A stretch of 64,000 nucleotides of DNA, taken from contig PSKS01000006.1 of the NCBI GenBank assembly GCA_040289115.1, forward strand, positions 1 to 64,000. Reading direction: 5' to 3'. Below are positions 1 through 7,814 of this stretch, piece by piece. The notes beneath the pieces are model-generated. The model ran no database searches and was not told where the DNA came from. It saw only the letters and a program-made list of their open reading frames with translations. Positions within the stretch are counted from its first letter, which is position 1, and the number at the start of each line of letters is the position of its first letter. A program made the translations under genes and the position numbers. This DNA is from JAUQQI01 sp040289115 (lineage in GTDB: Bacteria > Chloroflexota > Dehalococcoidia > JAUQQI01).

Positions 1-1309
1 AACGGCGGTAGCCGATAAGGTCGACCACGAAGTCTTTCCCGAACCGCTGCCGATAGGCGAACGCCAGCTCGACCGCGGCCAGGCAGGCCACCGGGTCATC
101 AGCGTTGACGTGGGCCACCGGGATGCCGAAGCCTTTTACCAGGTCGGTGGCGTAGCGGGTGCTCCGGCCCAGGACTGGTTCGGTGGTGTAGCCGATCTGG
201 TTGTTGGCGATAATATGAACCGTCCCGCCCACGGTGTATCCGGGCAGTCGGTAAAGGTTGAGGGTCTCGGCCACAACCCCCTGCCCGGAGAAGGCAGCAT
301 CCCCGTGGATGACAATGGGCAGAACCCTCCCCGGGTCAACCCGGGGCGCGCCGGGTCGGGAGGTATCGGCTGCCACCGCCCGGGCCATCCCCTCCACCAC
401 CGGGTAAACGGCCTCTAGATGGCTGGGGTTGGGCGGCATGGTTAGGACCAGGCGGCCGTCCGCCAGGACCCGCTGCCCCCCCAGGTGATAGTGGACGTCG
501 CCGTAGATAGGAATCCCTTCCCGGCCGTCAAGGCTCGGCTCCCGGGTCGCCTCCCGGAAGTATGCCAGGAGCTCGGCGTACGGCTTGCCAAAGATGTGGG
601 CCATGACGTTCAGCCGGCCCCGGTGGGTCATGGCCACAAAGACCTGCCGGACTTCCTCGGCCGTTGCCCGGCGGATAAGCCAGTCCAGCATTGGGACCAG
701 CATATCCACCCCCTCAATCGAAAAGCGGGTCCGGCCCGGGAAGGCCCGGTGCAGGAACTGCTCAAAAACGTCCACCTGGGTAAGTCTGTCCAGGAGGGCA
801 ATGGCTTCCTCCGGACCGAGGTTCGGCCAGTAGCGGCCGCTTTCCACCGCCTCCTGGAGCCAGGCCCGCTCCTCGAAGTCTTCGATGTGACCAAATTCGT
901 AGCCGACCGGGCCGGCGTAAACCTCAAAGAGGCGGCGCACCGCCTCAAGGGCGTTAGTTGCGCCCTGGGCGACGGGCCCGCCGATTACCGAGGCCGGAAG
1001 CTCCCGAAGGTCCGCCTCAGAAAGGTCGTGAAACTCGGCTGAGAGGGCCGGATGGCCCGGGGGCTCGCTACCGAGGGGGTCGAGGTGGGCGGCCAGGTGG
1101 CCGTAGGTCCGAATTGCGTTGGCAAACTGAATGGCCCCGGCCAGTTTGGCAAGGGCCACCGTGGGCAAGGCCCCATCGACCGGCGGCGTCCACCGGCTGA
1201 AGTAGGCTCGGGTGGCCGGGTCGACCGACTCCGGGTCCAGCCGGTATTTTTCATAAAGTTCCAGCGCATAGGCAGCGTTGGGTCCGGGAAAGATTCGCCA
1301 GAAATCCAT
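1..1309 (-). CDS. sucA: 2-oxoglutarate dehydrogenase E1 component, N-terminal part (cut by window edge)
   Basis: Thiamine-diphosphate E1 subunit of the 2-oxoglutarate dehydrogenase complex of the TCA cycle. The minus-strand frame stays open from the ATG at 1309 to the window edge, so about 436 N-terminal residues are visible and the rest lies outside. It begins MDFWRIFPGPNAAYALELYE, the usual short N-terminal E1o helix. It then carries THRGRLNVMAHIFGKP, a LTMPPNPSHLEAV stretch and a thiamine-binding IHGDAAFSGQGVVAETL segment, all characteristic of E1o rather than of branched-chain or pyruvate E1. The start is supported by a GGTGGAGG ribosome-binding site just upstream. Whether the E2/E3 partners follow cannot be seen. 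The family is certain; the variant (E1o versus a Kgd-type fusion) is not fully testable because only the N-terminal half is present. Confidence 0.93.
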   Translation of the reverse strand, partial: MDFWRIFPGPNAAYALELYEKYRLDPESVDPATRAYFSRWTPPVDGALPTVALAKLAGAIQFANAIRTYGHLAAHLDPLGSEPPGHPALSAEFHDLSEADLRELPASVIGGPVAQGATNALEAVRRLFEVYAGPVGYEFGHIEDFEERAWLQEAVESGRYWPNLGPEEAIALLDRLTQVDVFEQFLHRAFPGRTRFSIEGVDMLVPMLDWLIRRATAEEVRQVFVAMTHRGRLNVMAHIFGKPYAELLAYFREATREPSLDGREGIPIYGDVHYHLGGQRVLADGRLVLTMPPNPSHLEAVYPVVEGMARAVAADTSRPGAPRVDPGRVLPIVIHGDAAFSGQGVVAETLNLYRLPGYTVGGTVHIIANNQIGYTTEPVLGRSTRYATDLVKGFGIPVAHVNADDPVACLAAVELAFAYRQRFGKDFVVDLIGYRR

Positions 1310-1345
1310 TGGCCTCCACCACGCTGTGGATTATAAGTCACCAGC

Positions 1346-1376
1346 GGGCGCAGTCCTAACAGCGCTGTCTGCGCCC
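1346..1376. other. inverted repeat in the sucA leader
   Basis: GGGCGCAG (1346-1353) and CTGCGCCC (1369-1376) are perfectly complementary across a 15-nt loop. They lie in the 149-bp gap between the nitrilase end (1459) and the sucA start (1309), so the hairpin would sit in the sucA leader. No T-run follows on either strand, so an operator or leader hairpin is as likely as a weak terminator. Confidence 0.3.
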
Positions 1377-1458
1377 ACTCGGTTAATGATAGCATCCTAG
1401 CATAACTTATGAGTAGGTTGACCCCACCGGGATAAAGCCTGCCAAGCCCACCCGGCCA

Positions 1459-2511
1459 CTACGGTCGGGCAATCTGATGTGGCAGGCGATCGGTCGGGCC
1501 CGAAGATTGGGCCTCGGCCCCCAGAGCGGTGGGCTCCGCCTCGGCGGGCACCGGTCCGAAGGGCTCCCAGCCGAGGGCCCGAAGCTGGAGGTTTACCGCA
1601 TCGAACCGGGAGTAGTGGCCGGCGCTATCGAAATAGGCCTTGGCCAGCAGTCGGTCCCGCTGGCAGATTTCAGCCCAGACGACGGTTTCCTGGCCGAAGA
1701 CTGGCTCCCGCAGGTAGAGGCCCGAGGGGTTGACGATGCAGCTTCCGCCCACGGCCAGGTTATAGCGCATAAGGTCTTTGAGGTCGGAGGGAATGGCCTC
1801 AGGCGGCAGATACCAGCTGGCGCTCACCACAAAAACCTGGTTTTCGACGGCATACTCCCGGATGGCCGCGTCGATTTCGGAGCGGAGGTTGGTGGGGTCG
1901 CCATACTTGGCCCCCAGGTGTCCGTCCATCGACCACCAGCCCGGCCAAACGGCCACATGCACCTCTTCACCCATAAACCCCAGGGCCGCCCGCAGCAGGC
2001 TCATGTGGTGCTCGTAGCAGATAAGCCCACCGACCCGGGCGAAGTCGAACTGAAAGACCTTAAGGTCCCGGGCATCGCCCATCCCCCAGTAGACCCGCTC
2101 GGAGTGGGTGGGCATAAGTTTGCGGTGCCGGCCCAAGATCCGGCCGTCCCGGGAGATAAAGACTAGGGTGTTGTAGACCGTCTCGCTCCCGGTGCGGTCG
2201 TCCCGCTCGTTGATGCCGATGACCACGTTGGTTCCCGCCTCCCGGGCCGCCCAAGCGACGGTCTCCATCTCCGGACCGTCCCAGCGGACGGCTGACTCCA
2301 TCATTCGGACGGCCAGCTCCGTCGACTGCCGAACGCTGACGCTTCCCCGCCAGTAAGGGTAGGCCGTAAAGTAAGTCTCGGGGAAGACGACCAGGTCCAA
2401 GCCGAGCCGGCCGGCCTCGGCAACGGCCTTTATTGTCTTCTCCAAGGTCGCTTCAACGTCGAAAAAGACGGGGGCAACCTGGGCGGCCCCAACCCTAGCA
2501 ACCTCTCGCAT
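1459..2511 (-). CDS. carbon-nitrogen hydrolase, nitrilase type
   Basis: Nitrilase-superfamily enzyme of 350 residues. The Glu-Lys-Cys triad is visible as E45 (VVFPETYF), K131 (HRKLMPTHSER) and C165 (GGLICYEHHM). The nucleophile context C-x-E-H, followed by a WPGWW segment, resembles true nitrilases, cyanide hydratases and aliphatic nitrilases more than amidases or carbamoylases; the exact substrate cannot be assigned. The last 40 residues are a low-complexity tail rich in Pro, Ala and Glu beyond the catalytic fold. The ATG has a strong AAGGAGGG site 6-7 nt upstream. The gene is co-directional with sucA 149 bp away but probably a separate unit. No signal peptide, so the protein should be cytoplasmic. 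Confidence 0.88.
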   Translation of the reverse strand: MREVARVGAAQVAPVFFDVEATLEKTIKAVAEAGRLGLDLVVFPETYFTAYPYWRGSVSVRQSTELAVRMMESAVRWDGPEMETVAWAAREAGTNVVIGINERDDRTGSETVYNTLVFISRDGRILGRHRKLMPTHSERVYWGMGDARDLKVFQFDFARVGGLICYEHHMSLLRAALGFMGEEVHVAVWPGWWSMDGHLGAKYGDPTNLRSEIDAAIREYAVENQVFVVSASWYLPPEAIPSDLKDLMRYNLAVGGSCIVNPSGLYLREPVFGQETVVWAEICQRDRLLAKAYFDSAGHYSRFDAVNLQLRALGWEPFGPVPAEAEPTALGAEAQSSGPTDRLPHQIARP

Positions 2512-2638
2512 CGCACCCTCCTTGGGGAAGTCCCACGTCCATTCTATATTAACACGGGGCTCTGCCGCCGACCCCCGGCCCGCGTGACCGGGCCTCCGCC
2601 AAGGGGCTTACGAAAGCCCCGGGCAGCGGGTTCTTTGT

Positions 2639-2668
2639 TTGACCGTGGAGCCAGAAATCTGCTAACTT
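2639..2668 (+). promoter_or_regulatory. sigma70-type promoter for hsp20
   Basis: TTGACC at 2639-2644 and TAACTT at 2663-2668 are separated by 18 bp. The predicted transcription start, near 2675, is just ahead of the hsp20 start codon. No CIRCE-like inverted repeat is evident beside it. Confidence 0.5.
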
Positions 2669-2692
2669 AACCGTGTACAACCGAAACTTGGC

Positions 2693-3151
2693 GTGGAGGT
2701 AGGTGGAATAGCCATCGAACGGTGGGAACCTTCGCGGGAACTTGCGACCCTGCGGGACCTGATCAACCGAGTTTTTGAGGAGACCTGGGCTCGGTTCGGA
2801 AGGTTGCCCACAGCCTTCGAGCTTTTGGGGCCGCCCATCGACCTTTCCGAGACCGACAACGAAGTGGTCGTCAGGGCAGCGGTTCCCGGCCTCAAGCCGG
2901 AGGACCTGGAAATCGCCATCGATGACAGTCTCCTCACCATCCGGGGTGAAACCCGGGAGGAGAAGAAAGAGGAGGGCGCAAAGTATCACTACCGGGAGCT
3001 TCGGTGGGGCCGGTTTGAAAGGTCGGTTCGTCTGCCGGCCCCGGTGGACGAGAGCCGGGCAGAAGCCAGGCTGGAGCACGGCATCTTAACCATCAAGCTG
3101 CCGAAAGTCCAGCCTTCGCCCCGGCGCACCATTAAGATTCAGATGGCCTAA
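2693..3151 (+). CDS. Hsp20/alpha-crystallin family small heat-shock protein
   Basis: ATP-independent holdase of 152 residues that binds unfolding proteins. The alpha-crystallin domain spans about residues 45-145: the IDLSETDNEVVVRAAVPGL strand pair, the LEIAIDDSLLTIRGETREE region, the YRELRWGRFERSVRLP segment and the closing LEHGILTIKLPK motif with the typical G-I-L. A short C-terminal TIKIQMA tail takes the place of the IXI anchor. The GTG at 2693 is the assigned start. GGAGGTAGGTGG overlaps the first codons and could instead serve a slightly later start, so the first six residues are uncertain. It heads a protein-quality cluster with the rhomboid and SDH proteases downstream. Confidence 0.93.
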   Translation: MEVGGIAIERWEPSRELATLRDLINRVFEETWARFGRLPTAFELLGPPIDLSETDNEVVVRAAVPGLKPEDLEIAIDDSLLTIRGETREEKKEEGAKYHYRELRWGRFERSVRLPAPVDESRAEARLEHGILTIKLPKVQPSPRRTIKIQMA

Positions 3152-3201
3152 AAAATCCGGCGGTTCCTTGCAGCCTGCCGGCGTGATGGCCCCCTTACCG
3201 G

Positions 3202-3900
3202 ATGATACCCATTAAAGATACGGTTCGGGCAACCCAGTTCCCGCTGGTAAACACGGGCCTTATCATCGCCAACTCCGCCGTCTTTCTTTACGAGGTTTCC
3301 CTGGGCCGCCGGCTACTGACTTTCGTCGACACCTGGGGGCTGGTGCCGGAGCGGTTTTTAGGGTCCTTGGATGACCCTTTCCAGTGGCTGACCCTTTTTA
3401 CGTCGATGTTCCTTCACGGCGGCTGGTTTCACCTGATAAGCAACATGGTGGCCCTTTACATCTTCGGCGACAATGTCGAGGACCGGATGGGCCACCTAAG
3501 ATACCTGGCCTTTTACCTGCTGTGCGGGGTCGCCGCCGGCCTTACCCACGTCTTTTTAAACCCCGAATCCCCCATCCCCACCGTTGGGGCCAGCGGGGCG
3601 ATCTCGGGGGTGCTGGCCGCCTACCTCGTCCTATTCCCCACAGCTAACGTTATCGGGATCGTGCCGGTCTTGTTTTTCGGTTTTCTCACGGAGATCCCGG
3701 CCGTCTTCTACATCGGGGCCTGGTTTCTTTCCCAGCTTTTCAACGGGCTTTTCAGCCTGCTTGCCCCAGACGAGTTGGGAACCATGGGCGGGGTGGCCTG
3801 GTGGGCCCACGTGGGCGGGTTCGTGGCGGGCCTGGCCCTGGTAAAACTCTTTGCCAGGCGCCGAAGTTATTATTATTTAGATGAATACTGGCCCTGGTAG
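3202..3900 (+). CDS. rhomboid family intramembrane serine protease
   Basis: Polytopic membrane protease of 232 residues that cleaves transmembrane segments. The catalytic Ser lies in GASGAISGVLAAYL (about residues 131-144) and the catalytic His in WWAHVGGFVAG near the C-terminus. The upstream HGGWFHLISNMVALYIFGDN is the conserved rhomboid loop with its HxxxN. At least six hydrophobic helices are visible. The N-terminal MIPIKDTVRATQFPLVN is typical of the compact bacterial form that carries no extra domain. It starts 50 bp after hsp20 and 16 bp before the SDH protease, so the three genes probably share a transcript for membrane and protein quality control. Confidence 0.93.
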   Translation: MIPIKDTVRATQFPLVNTGLIIANSAVFLYEVSLGRRLLTFVDTWGLVPERFLGSLDDPFQWLTLFTSMFLHGGWFHLISNMVALYIFGDNVEDRMGHLRYLAFYLLCGVAAGLTHVFLNPESPIPTVGASGAISGVLAAYLVLFPTANVIGIVPVLFFGFLTEIPAVFYIGAWFLSQLFNGLFSLLAPDELGTMGGVAWWAHVGGFVAGLALVKLFARRRSYYYLDEYWPW

Positions 3901-3916
3901 GCGGGGTTTGTAACCG

Positions 3917-4786
3917 ATGAGTATCTTTGACCTTTTCTGGCTGTTCTTTATCGTGGTTACCCTCCAGCCGCTCATCCGCCAGCGGATGCTTGAGGCGGCT
4001 CGGATAAGGCTCATCCATGAGATCGAGCGCAAGCGCAAGAGCCGGGTCATCGCCTTGATCCACCGGCAGGAGACGATGAGCATTCTAGGCTTCCCCATCT
4101 TTCGGTATATTGACATCGACGATTCCGAAAACGTCTTGAGGGCCATCAAGCTTACCGACCCCGAGCTTCCCATCGACCTGATCCTACACACCCCGGGCGG
4201 CCTGGTCCTGGCCGCTGAGCAGATCGCCTTCGCCCTGAAGAAGCGGCCGGGCAAGGTTACGGTTTTCGTGCCCCACTACGCCATGTCCGGCGGCACCCTG
4301 ATCGCCCTGGCGGCCGATGAGATCGTGATGGACCCCAACGCCGTCCTCGGCCCCCTGGACCCCCAAATCGGCCAGTTTCCGGCGGCCTCGATTTTGAAGG
4401 TTTTGGAGCTTAAGCAGCCCAAGGACATCGACGACCAGACGCTGATTCTGGCCGACGTGGGCCGGAAGGCCATCAATCAGGTTTCGGCGGTGGTTCGGGA
4501 CCTCTTATCGGACCGGATGGACCTGGCCCAGGCCGAGCGGGTGGCCGCCCTCCTTAGCAGCGGGACCTGGACCCACGACTACCCGATAACGGTGGAGCAG
4601 GCCCGGGAGCTGGGCCTGCCCGTCTCCACCGAGATGCCCCCGGAGGTGTACCAGCTGATGCGCCTCTTCCCCCAGGCCCAGCAGGCGCGGCCCTCGGTCA
4701 CCTACATCCCGGTCCCCTACCGGATGGTCCCCCAACCGCCCTCAGGCCGACCTGCCGGGCGGGGTTCCCTGGACGTCCATCTTTGA
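3917..4786 (+). CDS. SDH-family Clp-fold serine protease, membrane-anchored
   Basis: Member of the serine dehydrogenase proteinase (SppA/ClpP-like) family, 289 residues. One N-terminal membrane helix (residues 3-20) is followed by a charged linker, a crotonase fold with HTPGGLVLAAEQIA, and the nucleophile S124 in PHYAMSGGT. A lysine in ADVGRKAINQ is the candidate general base of a Ser-Lys dyad. A DPNAVLGPLDPQIG segment and the C-terminal WTHDYPITVEQARELGLPV also match the family. The last 45 bp overlap the convergent phosphatase gene. The rhomboid partner immediately upstream suggests shared handling of membrane protein fragments, which is inference. Confidence 0.88.
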   Translation: MSIFDLFWLFFIVVTLQPLIRQRMLEAARIRLIHEIERKRKSRVIALIHRQETMSILGFPIFRYIDIDDSENVLRAIKLTDPELPIDLILHTPGGLVLAAEQIAFALKKRPGKVTVFVPHYAMSGGTLIALAADEIVMDPNAVLGPLDPQIGQFPAASILKVLELKQPKDIDDQTLILADVGRKAINQVSAVVRDLLSDRMDLAQAERVAALLSSGTWTHDYPITVEQARELGLPVSTEMPPEVYQLMRLFPQAQQARPSVTYIPVPYRMVPQPPSGRPAGRGSLDVHL

Positions 4787-5245
4787 GGCGAAGCGGCGCA
4801 ACGCCTCCCACTGACCGGAGGTAAGGGCGGCCGCCTTCCGGGCGGCCTTTACCTTCTCGAAAGCTTCGGCCAGGCTGAGCCCCTCGGCCATCAGCAGGGC
4901 CGTTGCGAAGCAGGGACTCCGCCCCAGCCCCCCCTGGCAATGGACCAGCACCCGCCGTCCTTGGGCCCACTGCGCCCGGACCCAGGCAATTCCCCGCTCC
5001 AGCTGGGTCGGGTGTGGCGCCTCCCCGTCAGGGACGCCCAGGTGTAGAAACTCGATGCCGTGTCGGCGTAGAAGGTCTGGGTCGTCGGCCGCCTCCGCCC
5101 GCAGGTCCAGCACGGCCCCGATGCCCTGATCCTTAAGGAGGTCCAGTTGGTTTGGGCTAAAGGCCGCCCCCACCGCCAGCCGGTCGTCTACCCAGTCCAT
5201 GTCCAGGTGGGAATTGGGACTGTAGTTATATCCGACGGGCTCCAT
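4742..5245 (-). CDS. dual-specificity-type protein phosphatase
   Basis: Cysteine-dependent phosphatase of 167 residues. The signature loop HCQGGLGRS gives H102, nucleophile C103 and R109 (C-x5-R), and D73 in GVPDGEAP is the likely general acid. The short compact architecture with DDRLAVGAAFSPNQLDLLKDQGI before the core is that of atypical dual-specificity phosphatases, which can act on phosphoproteins, nucleotides or lipids. The substrate is unknown. The 3' end overlaps the convergent SDH protease gene by 45 bp, and the ATG lies 14 bp after the hisS stop on the same strand, so it follows hisS in one transcript. No signal peptide. Confidence 0.88.
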   Translation of the reverse strand: MEPVGYNYSPNSHLDMDWVDDRLAVGAAFSPNQLDLLKDQGIGAVLDLRAEAADDPDLLRRHGIEFLHLGVPDGEAPHPTQLERGIAWVRAQWAQGRRVLVHCQGGLGRSPCFATALLMAEGLSLAEAFEKVKAARKAAALTSGQWEALRRFASKMDVQGTPPGRSA

Positions 5246-5258
5246 GGCGTCGTCCTGG

Positions 5259-6521
5259 CTACGACCTTACCCGGTTTAGGGCTTCTTCGAGGGTAATCGT
5301 CTCCTGCCGGCCCGCGGCCAGGTTCCGAAGGACCACCTGGCCCTGCCGGTACTCTTCCTCGCCCAGGATAATGGCGTAGTCGGCGCCCAGGCCGTCGGCC
5401 AGTCGAAGCTGGGCCTTAAGGCTCCGGTTTCCGAAGGCGTGCACCCCGATAAGGCCGGCGGCCCGGACCCGGCCCACCACCTCCACCGCGGCCAGCCTGG
5501 TGGCCTCCCCGGTGTAGGCAACGAAAACCAGGGGGACCTTCCGGTCCGGAAGGGCTACCCCCTGCTCCTTAAGCTCGAGGATTACCCGCTCGATCCCGGT
5601 GGCGAAGCCGACCCCGGGGGTGGGCCTTCCCCCCAGCTCCTCGATGAGGCCGTCGTAGCGGCCCCCACCCCCCAGGGCCGCCTGGGCCCCTTGCCGAGGC
5701 GGCTGAATCTCGAAGACCGTCTTCGTGTAGTAGTCCAGGCCCCGGACCAGCCGGTGGTTAAGCCGGTACGACACACCGTACCGGCCGAGCCAGTCCCGGA
5801 CTCCCGCAAAGTGCTCCTGGCACTCGTCGCAAAGGTAATCCACCGACCGGGGCGCGGCCTCGGCCAGGGCCCAGCAGGTGGGCTGTTTGCAATCGAGGAG
5901 CCGGAGGGGGTTGCGTTCCAGTCGCTCCTTGCAATCGGGGCAGAGTCGGTCGACCAGGGGACGGTAGTATGCCCGGAGGGCTTCCCGGTAGGCCGGCCGG
6001 CATTTCCCGTCGCCGATGCTGTTAATCTCCAGGGTGAGGTCTTTCAGGCCAAGCCGCTCGTAAAAGCGCCAGGCCAGGTCGATGACTTCGGCATCCAGCC
6101 AGGGGTCCAGCTCCCCGATGGCCTCATAGTTAAACTGGTGGAACTGGCGGTAGCGGCCCCGCTGGGGCCGGTCGTAGCGGAAGACCGGCCCGGCCGTCCA
6201 GAGCTTCACCGGCTGGGGCCGGCTGGCCATACCGTGCTGGAGGTACGCCCGGCAGACCCCGGCGGTAAACTCCGGCCGCAGGGCCATCCGGTCGCCACCC
6301 CGGTCCGAGAAAAGATACATCTCCTTCTGGACGATATCCGTTGCCTCCCCAACCCCCCGGATGTAGAGGTCGGCGAACTCGAAGATGGGGATATCGATGC
6401 GCCGGTAGCCGTAAAGCTCGGCCAGGGCCCCGGCCGTCTCCAGGACGAAGCGCCAGTAGGGTTGCTCTTCGGGCAGAATGTCGGCAGTTCCCCGGGGAGA
6501 CCGGTACTTAAGGTCGGCCAT
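5259..6521 (-). CDS. hisS: histidyl-tRNA synthetase
   Basis: Class II aminoacyl-tRNA synthetase charging tRNA-His, 420 residues. Motif 1 is in PRGTADILPEEQPYWRFV. Motif 2 is in FRYDRPQRGRYRQFHQFNYE. The histidine A motif is LVRGLDYYTKTVFE, and motif 3 is in PTPGVGFATGIERVILEL. A C-terminal anticodon-binding domain (about 325-420) is complete, and CPDCKERL/CDECQEHF cysteines in the insertion domain could bind zinc. The intact catalytic and anticodon domains distinguish it from the HisZ paralogue at 54663-55811. The ATG at 6521 is followed by the canonical MADLKYRSPRGT start. It is divergent from pgk across a 100-bp gap. Confidence 0.97.
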   Translation of the reverse strand: MADLKYRSPRGTADILPEEQPYWRFVLETAGALAELYGYRRIDIPIFEFADLYIRGVGEATDIVQKEMYLFSDRGGDRMALRPEFTAGVCRAYLQHGMASRPQPVKLWTAGPVFRYDRPQRGRYRQFHQFNYEAIGELDPWLDAEVIDLAWRFYERLGLKDLTLEINSIGDGKCRPAYREALRAYYRPLVDRLCPDCKERLERNPLRLLDCKQPTCWALAEAAPRSVDYLCDECQEHFAGVRDWLGRYGVSYRLNHRLVRGLDYYTKTVFEIQPPRQGAQAALGGGGRYDGLIEELGGRPTPGVGFATGIERVILELKEQGVALPDRKVPLVFVAYTGEATRLAAVEVVGRVRAAGLIGVHAFGNRSLKAQLRLADGLGADYAIILGEEEYRQGQVVLRNLAAGRQETITLEEALNRVRS

Positions 6522-6581
6522 CGGCGGTTCCGGTTAGAAGGATAACCGACTTCCAAACATCCGGTCAATTTAAAAACCCGT

Positions 6582-6587
6582 TATAAT
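6582..6587 (+). promoter_or_regulatory. -10 element upstream of pgk
   Basis: A perfect TATAAT lies 35 bp before the pgk GTG in the 100-bp gap between divergent hisS and pgk. No good -35 hexamer sits at 16-19 bp, so this is a partial promoter call for the glycolytic run. Confidence 0.4.
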
Positions 6588-6621
6588 TCGCTCGGTAACA
6601 CCTTTTGGGGGGAAGCCGCCG

Positions 6622-7800
6622 GTGAAACTTAGAACTCTCCGTGACGCCCAGGTTTCAAGCAAACGAGTCCTCGTCAGGGTAGATTTTAACGTTCCCCTGG
6701 ACCCTAATACCGGGGAGGTTGCCGACGACACCCGCATCCGGGCGACCCTGCCCACCATCGAGCATTTGGTCCAACAGGGCGCCCGGGTGATTTTAATGTC
6801 TCATCTGGGCCGACCTGAGGGCAAGGTGGTCGAAAAATTCCGGCTTGACCCCGTGGCCCGCCGCCTGGCGGCCCTTCTGGGCCGGCCGGTTAAGAAGGCC
6901 CCCGACTGCATCGGACCGGAGGTGGAGAGGATAGCGGCCCAGCTTCAGCCCGGTGAGGTCCTCCTTTTAGAAAACGTCCGGTTTCACCCGGGGGAGGAGG
7001 CCAACGACCCCGCCTTCGCCGAGGCCTTGGCCCGCCTCGGGGATATCTACGTAAACGACGCCTTTGGTGCCGCCCACCGGGCCCACGCCTCCACCGTTGG
7101 GGTCACCCGCTTTCTGCCGGCCTACGCCGGCCTCCTGATGGAGAAGGAGATTTACTACCTGACCAAGGTGCTAGAGGCCCCGGAGCGGCCCTACGTGGCC
7201 GTCATCGGCGGGGCCAAGGTAAGCGATAAACTGCCGGTCCTGCGTAACTTGCTTCCCCGGGTCGATCGGCTGCTGGTCGGGGGCGGGATGGCCAACACCT
7301 TTCTCAAGGCCCAGAACCATCAGGTCGGTTCCTCCTTGTACGAAGAGGAGCACGTTCCGGCGGCCCGAGAACTGCTGACGACGGGCAAGGTCTTCGTTCC
7401 CGTCGACGGGGTTATTGCCGACCGGCTTGCAGCCGACGCCCAGACCCGGATAATTGTCTTTGGGGACGTGCCTGAAGGCTGGCGCATCCTCGACATCGGT
7501 CCGGAAACCGTCCGCCGGTTTCAGGAGGCCCTCAAGCCGGCCCGAACGGTCCTCTGGAATGGGCCGATGGGGGTGTTCGAGCTGGAACCCTTCGCCGCCG
7601 GCACTCGGGCCGTGGCCGAGTTCCTGGCCGGCCTCACCGGTGCGGTGAGGGTTATCGGGGGCGGGGAGACGGCGGCGGCCGTGGAGCGGCTGGGCCTGGC
7701 CGACCGCTTCGACCACGTTTCCACCGGCGGGGGCGCCGCCTTGGAGTTTCTCGAGGGCCGGACCCTTCCCGGAATCGCCGTCCTCTACGAGCCCGCCTAA
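6622..7800 (+). CDS. pgk: phosphoglycerate kinase
   Basis: Transfers phosphate from 1,3-bisphosphoglycerate to ADP, 392 residues, the usual bacterial length. Signatures include VLVRVDFNVPLD near the N-terminus, ILMSHLGRP, the AVIGGAKVSDKLPVLRNLL hinge, LVGGGMANTFL, and the C-terminal nucleotide loop VIGGGETAAAVERLGLADRF with VSTGGGAALEFLEG. The GTG start is preceded by a GGGGGGAAG site. It is the first gene of a run with apgM (14 bp gap) and tpiA, so three lower-glycolysis steps are made together. No sign of fusion to triosephosphate isomerase as occurs in Thermotoga. Confidence 0.98.
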   Translation: MKLRTLRDAQVSSKRVLVRVDFNVPLDPNTGEVADDTRIRATLPTIEHLVQQGARVILMSHLGRPEGKVVEKFRLDPVARRLAALLGRPVKKAPDCIGPEVERIAAQLQPGEVLLLENVRFHPGEEANDPAFAEALARLGDIYVNDAFGAAHRAHASTVGVTRFLPAYAGLLMEKEIYYLTKVLEAPERPYVAVIGGAKVSDKLPVLRNLLPRVDRLLVGGGMANTFLKAQNHQVGSSLYEEEHVPAARELLTTGKVFVPVDGVIADRLAADAQTRIIVFGDVPEGWRILDIGPETVRRFQEALKPARTVLWNGPMGVFELEPFAAGTRAVAEFLAGLTGAVRVIGGGETAAAVERLGLADRFDHVSTGGGAALEFLEGRTLPGIAVLYEPA

Positions 7801-7814
7801 CCGGAGGTTTTGCC

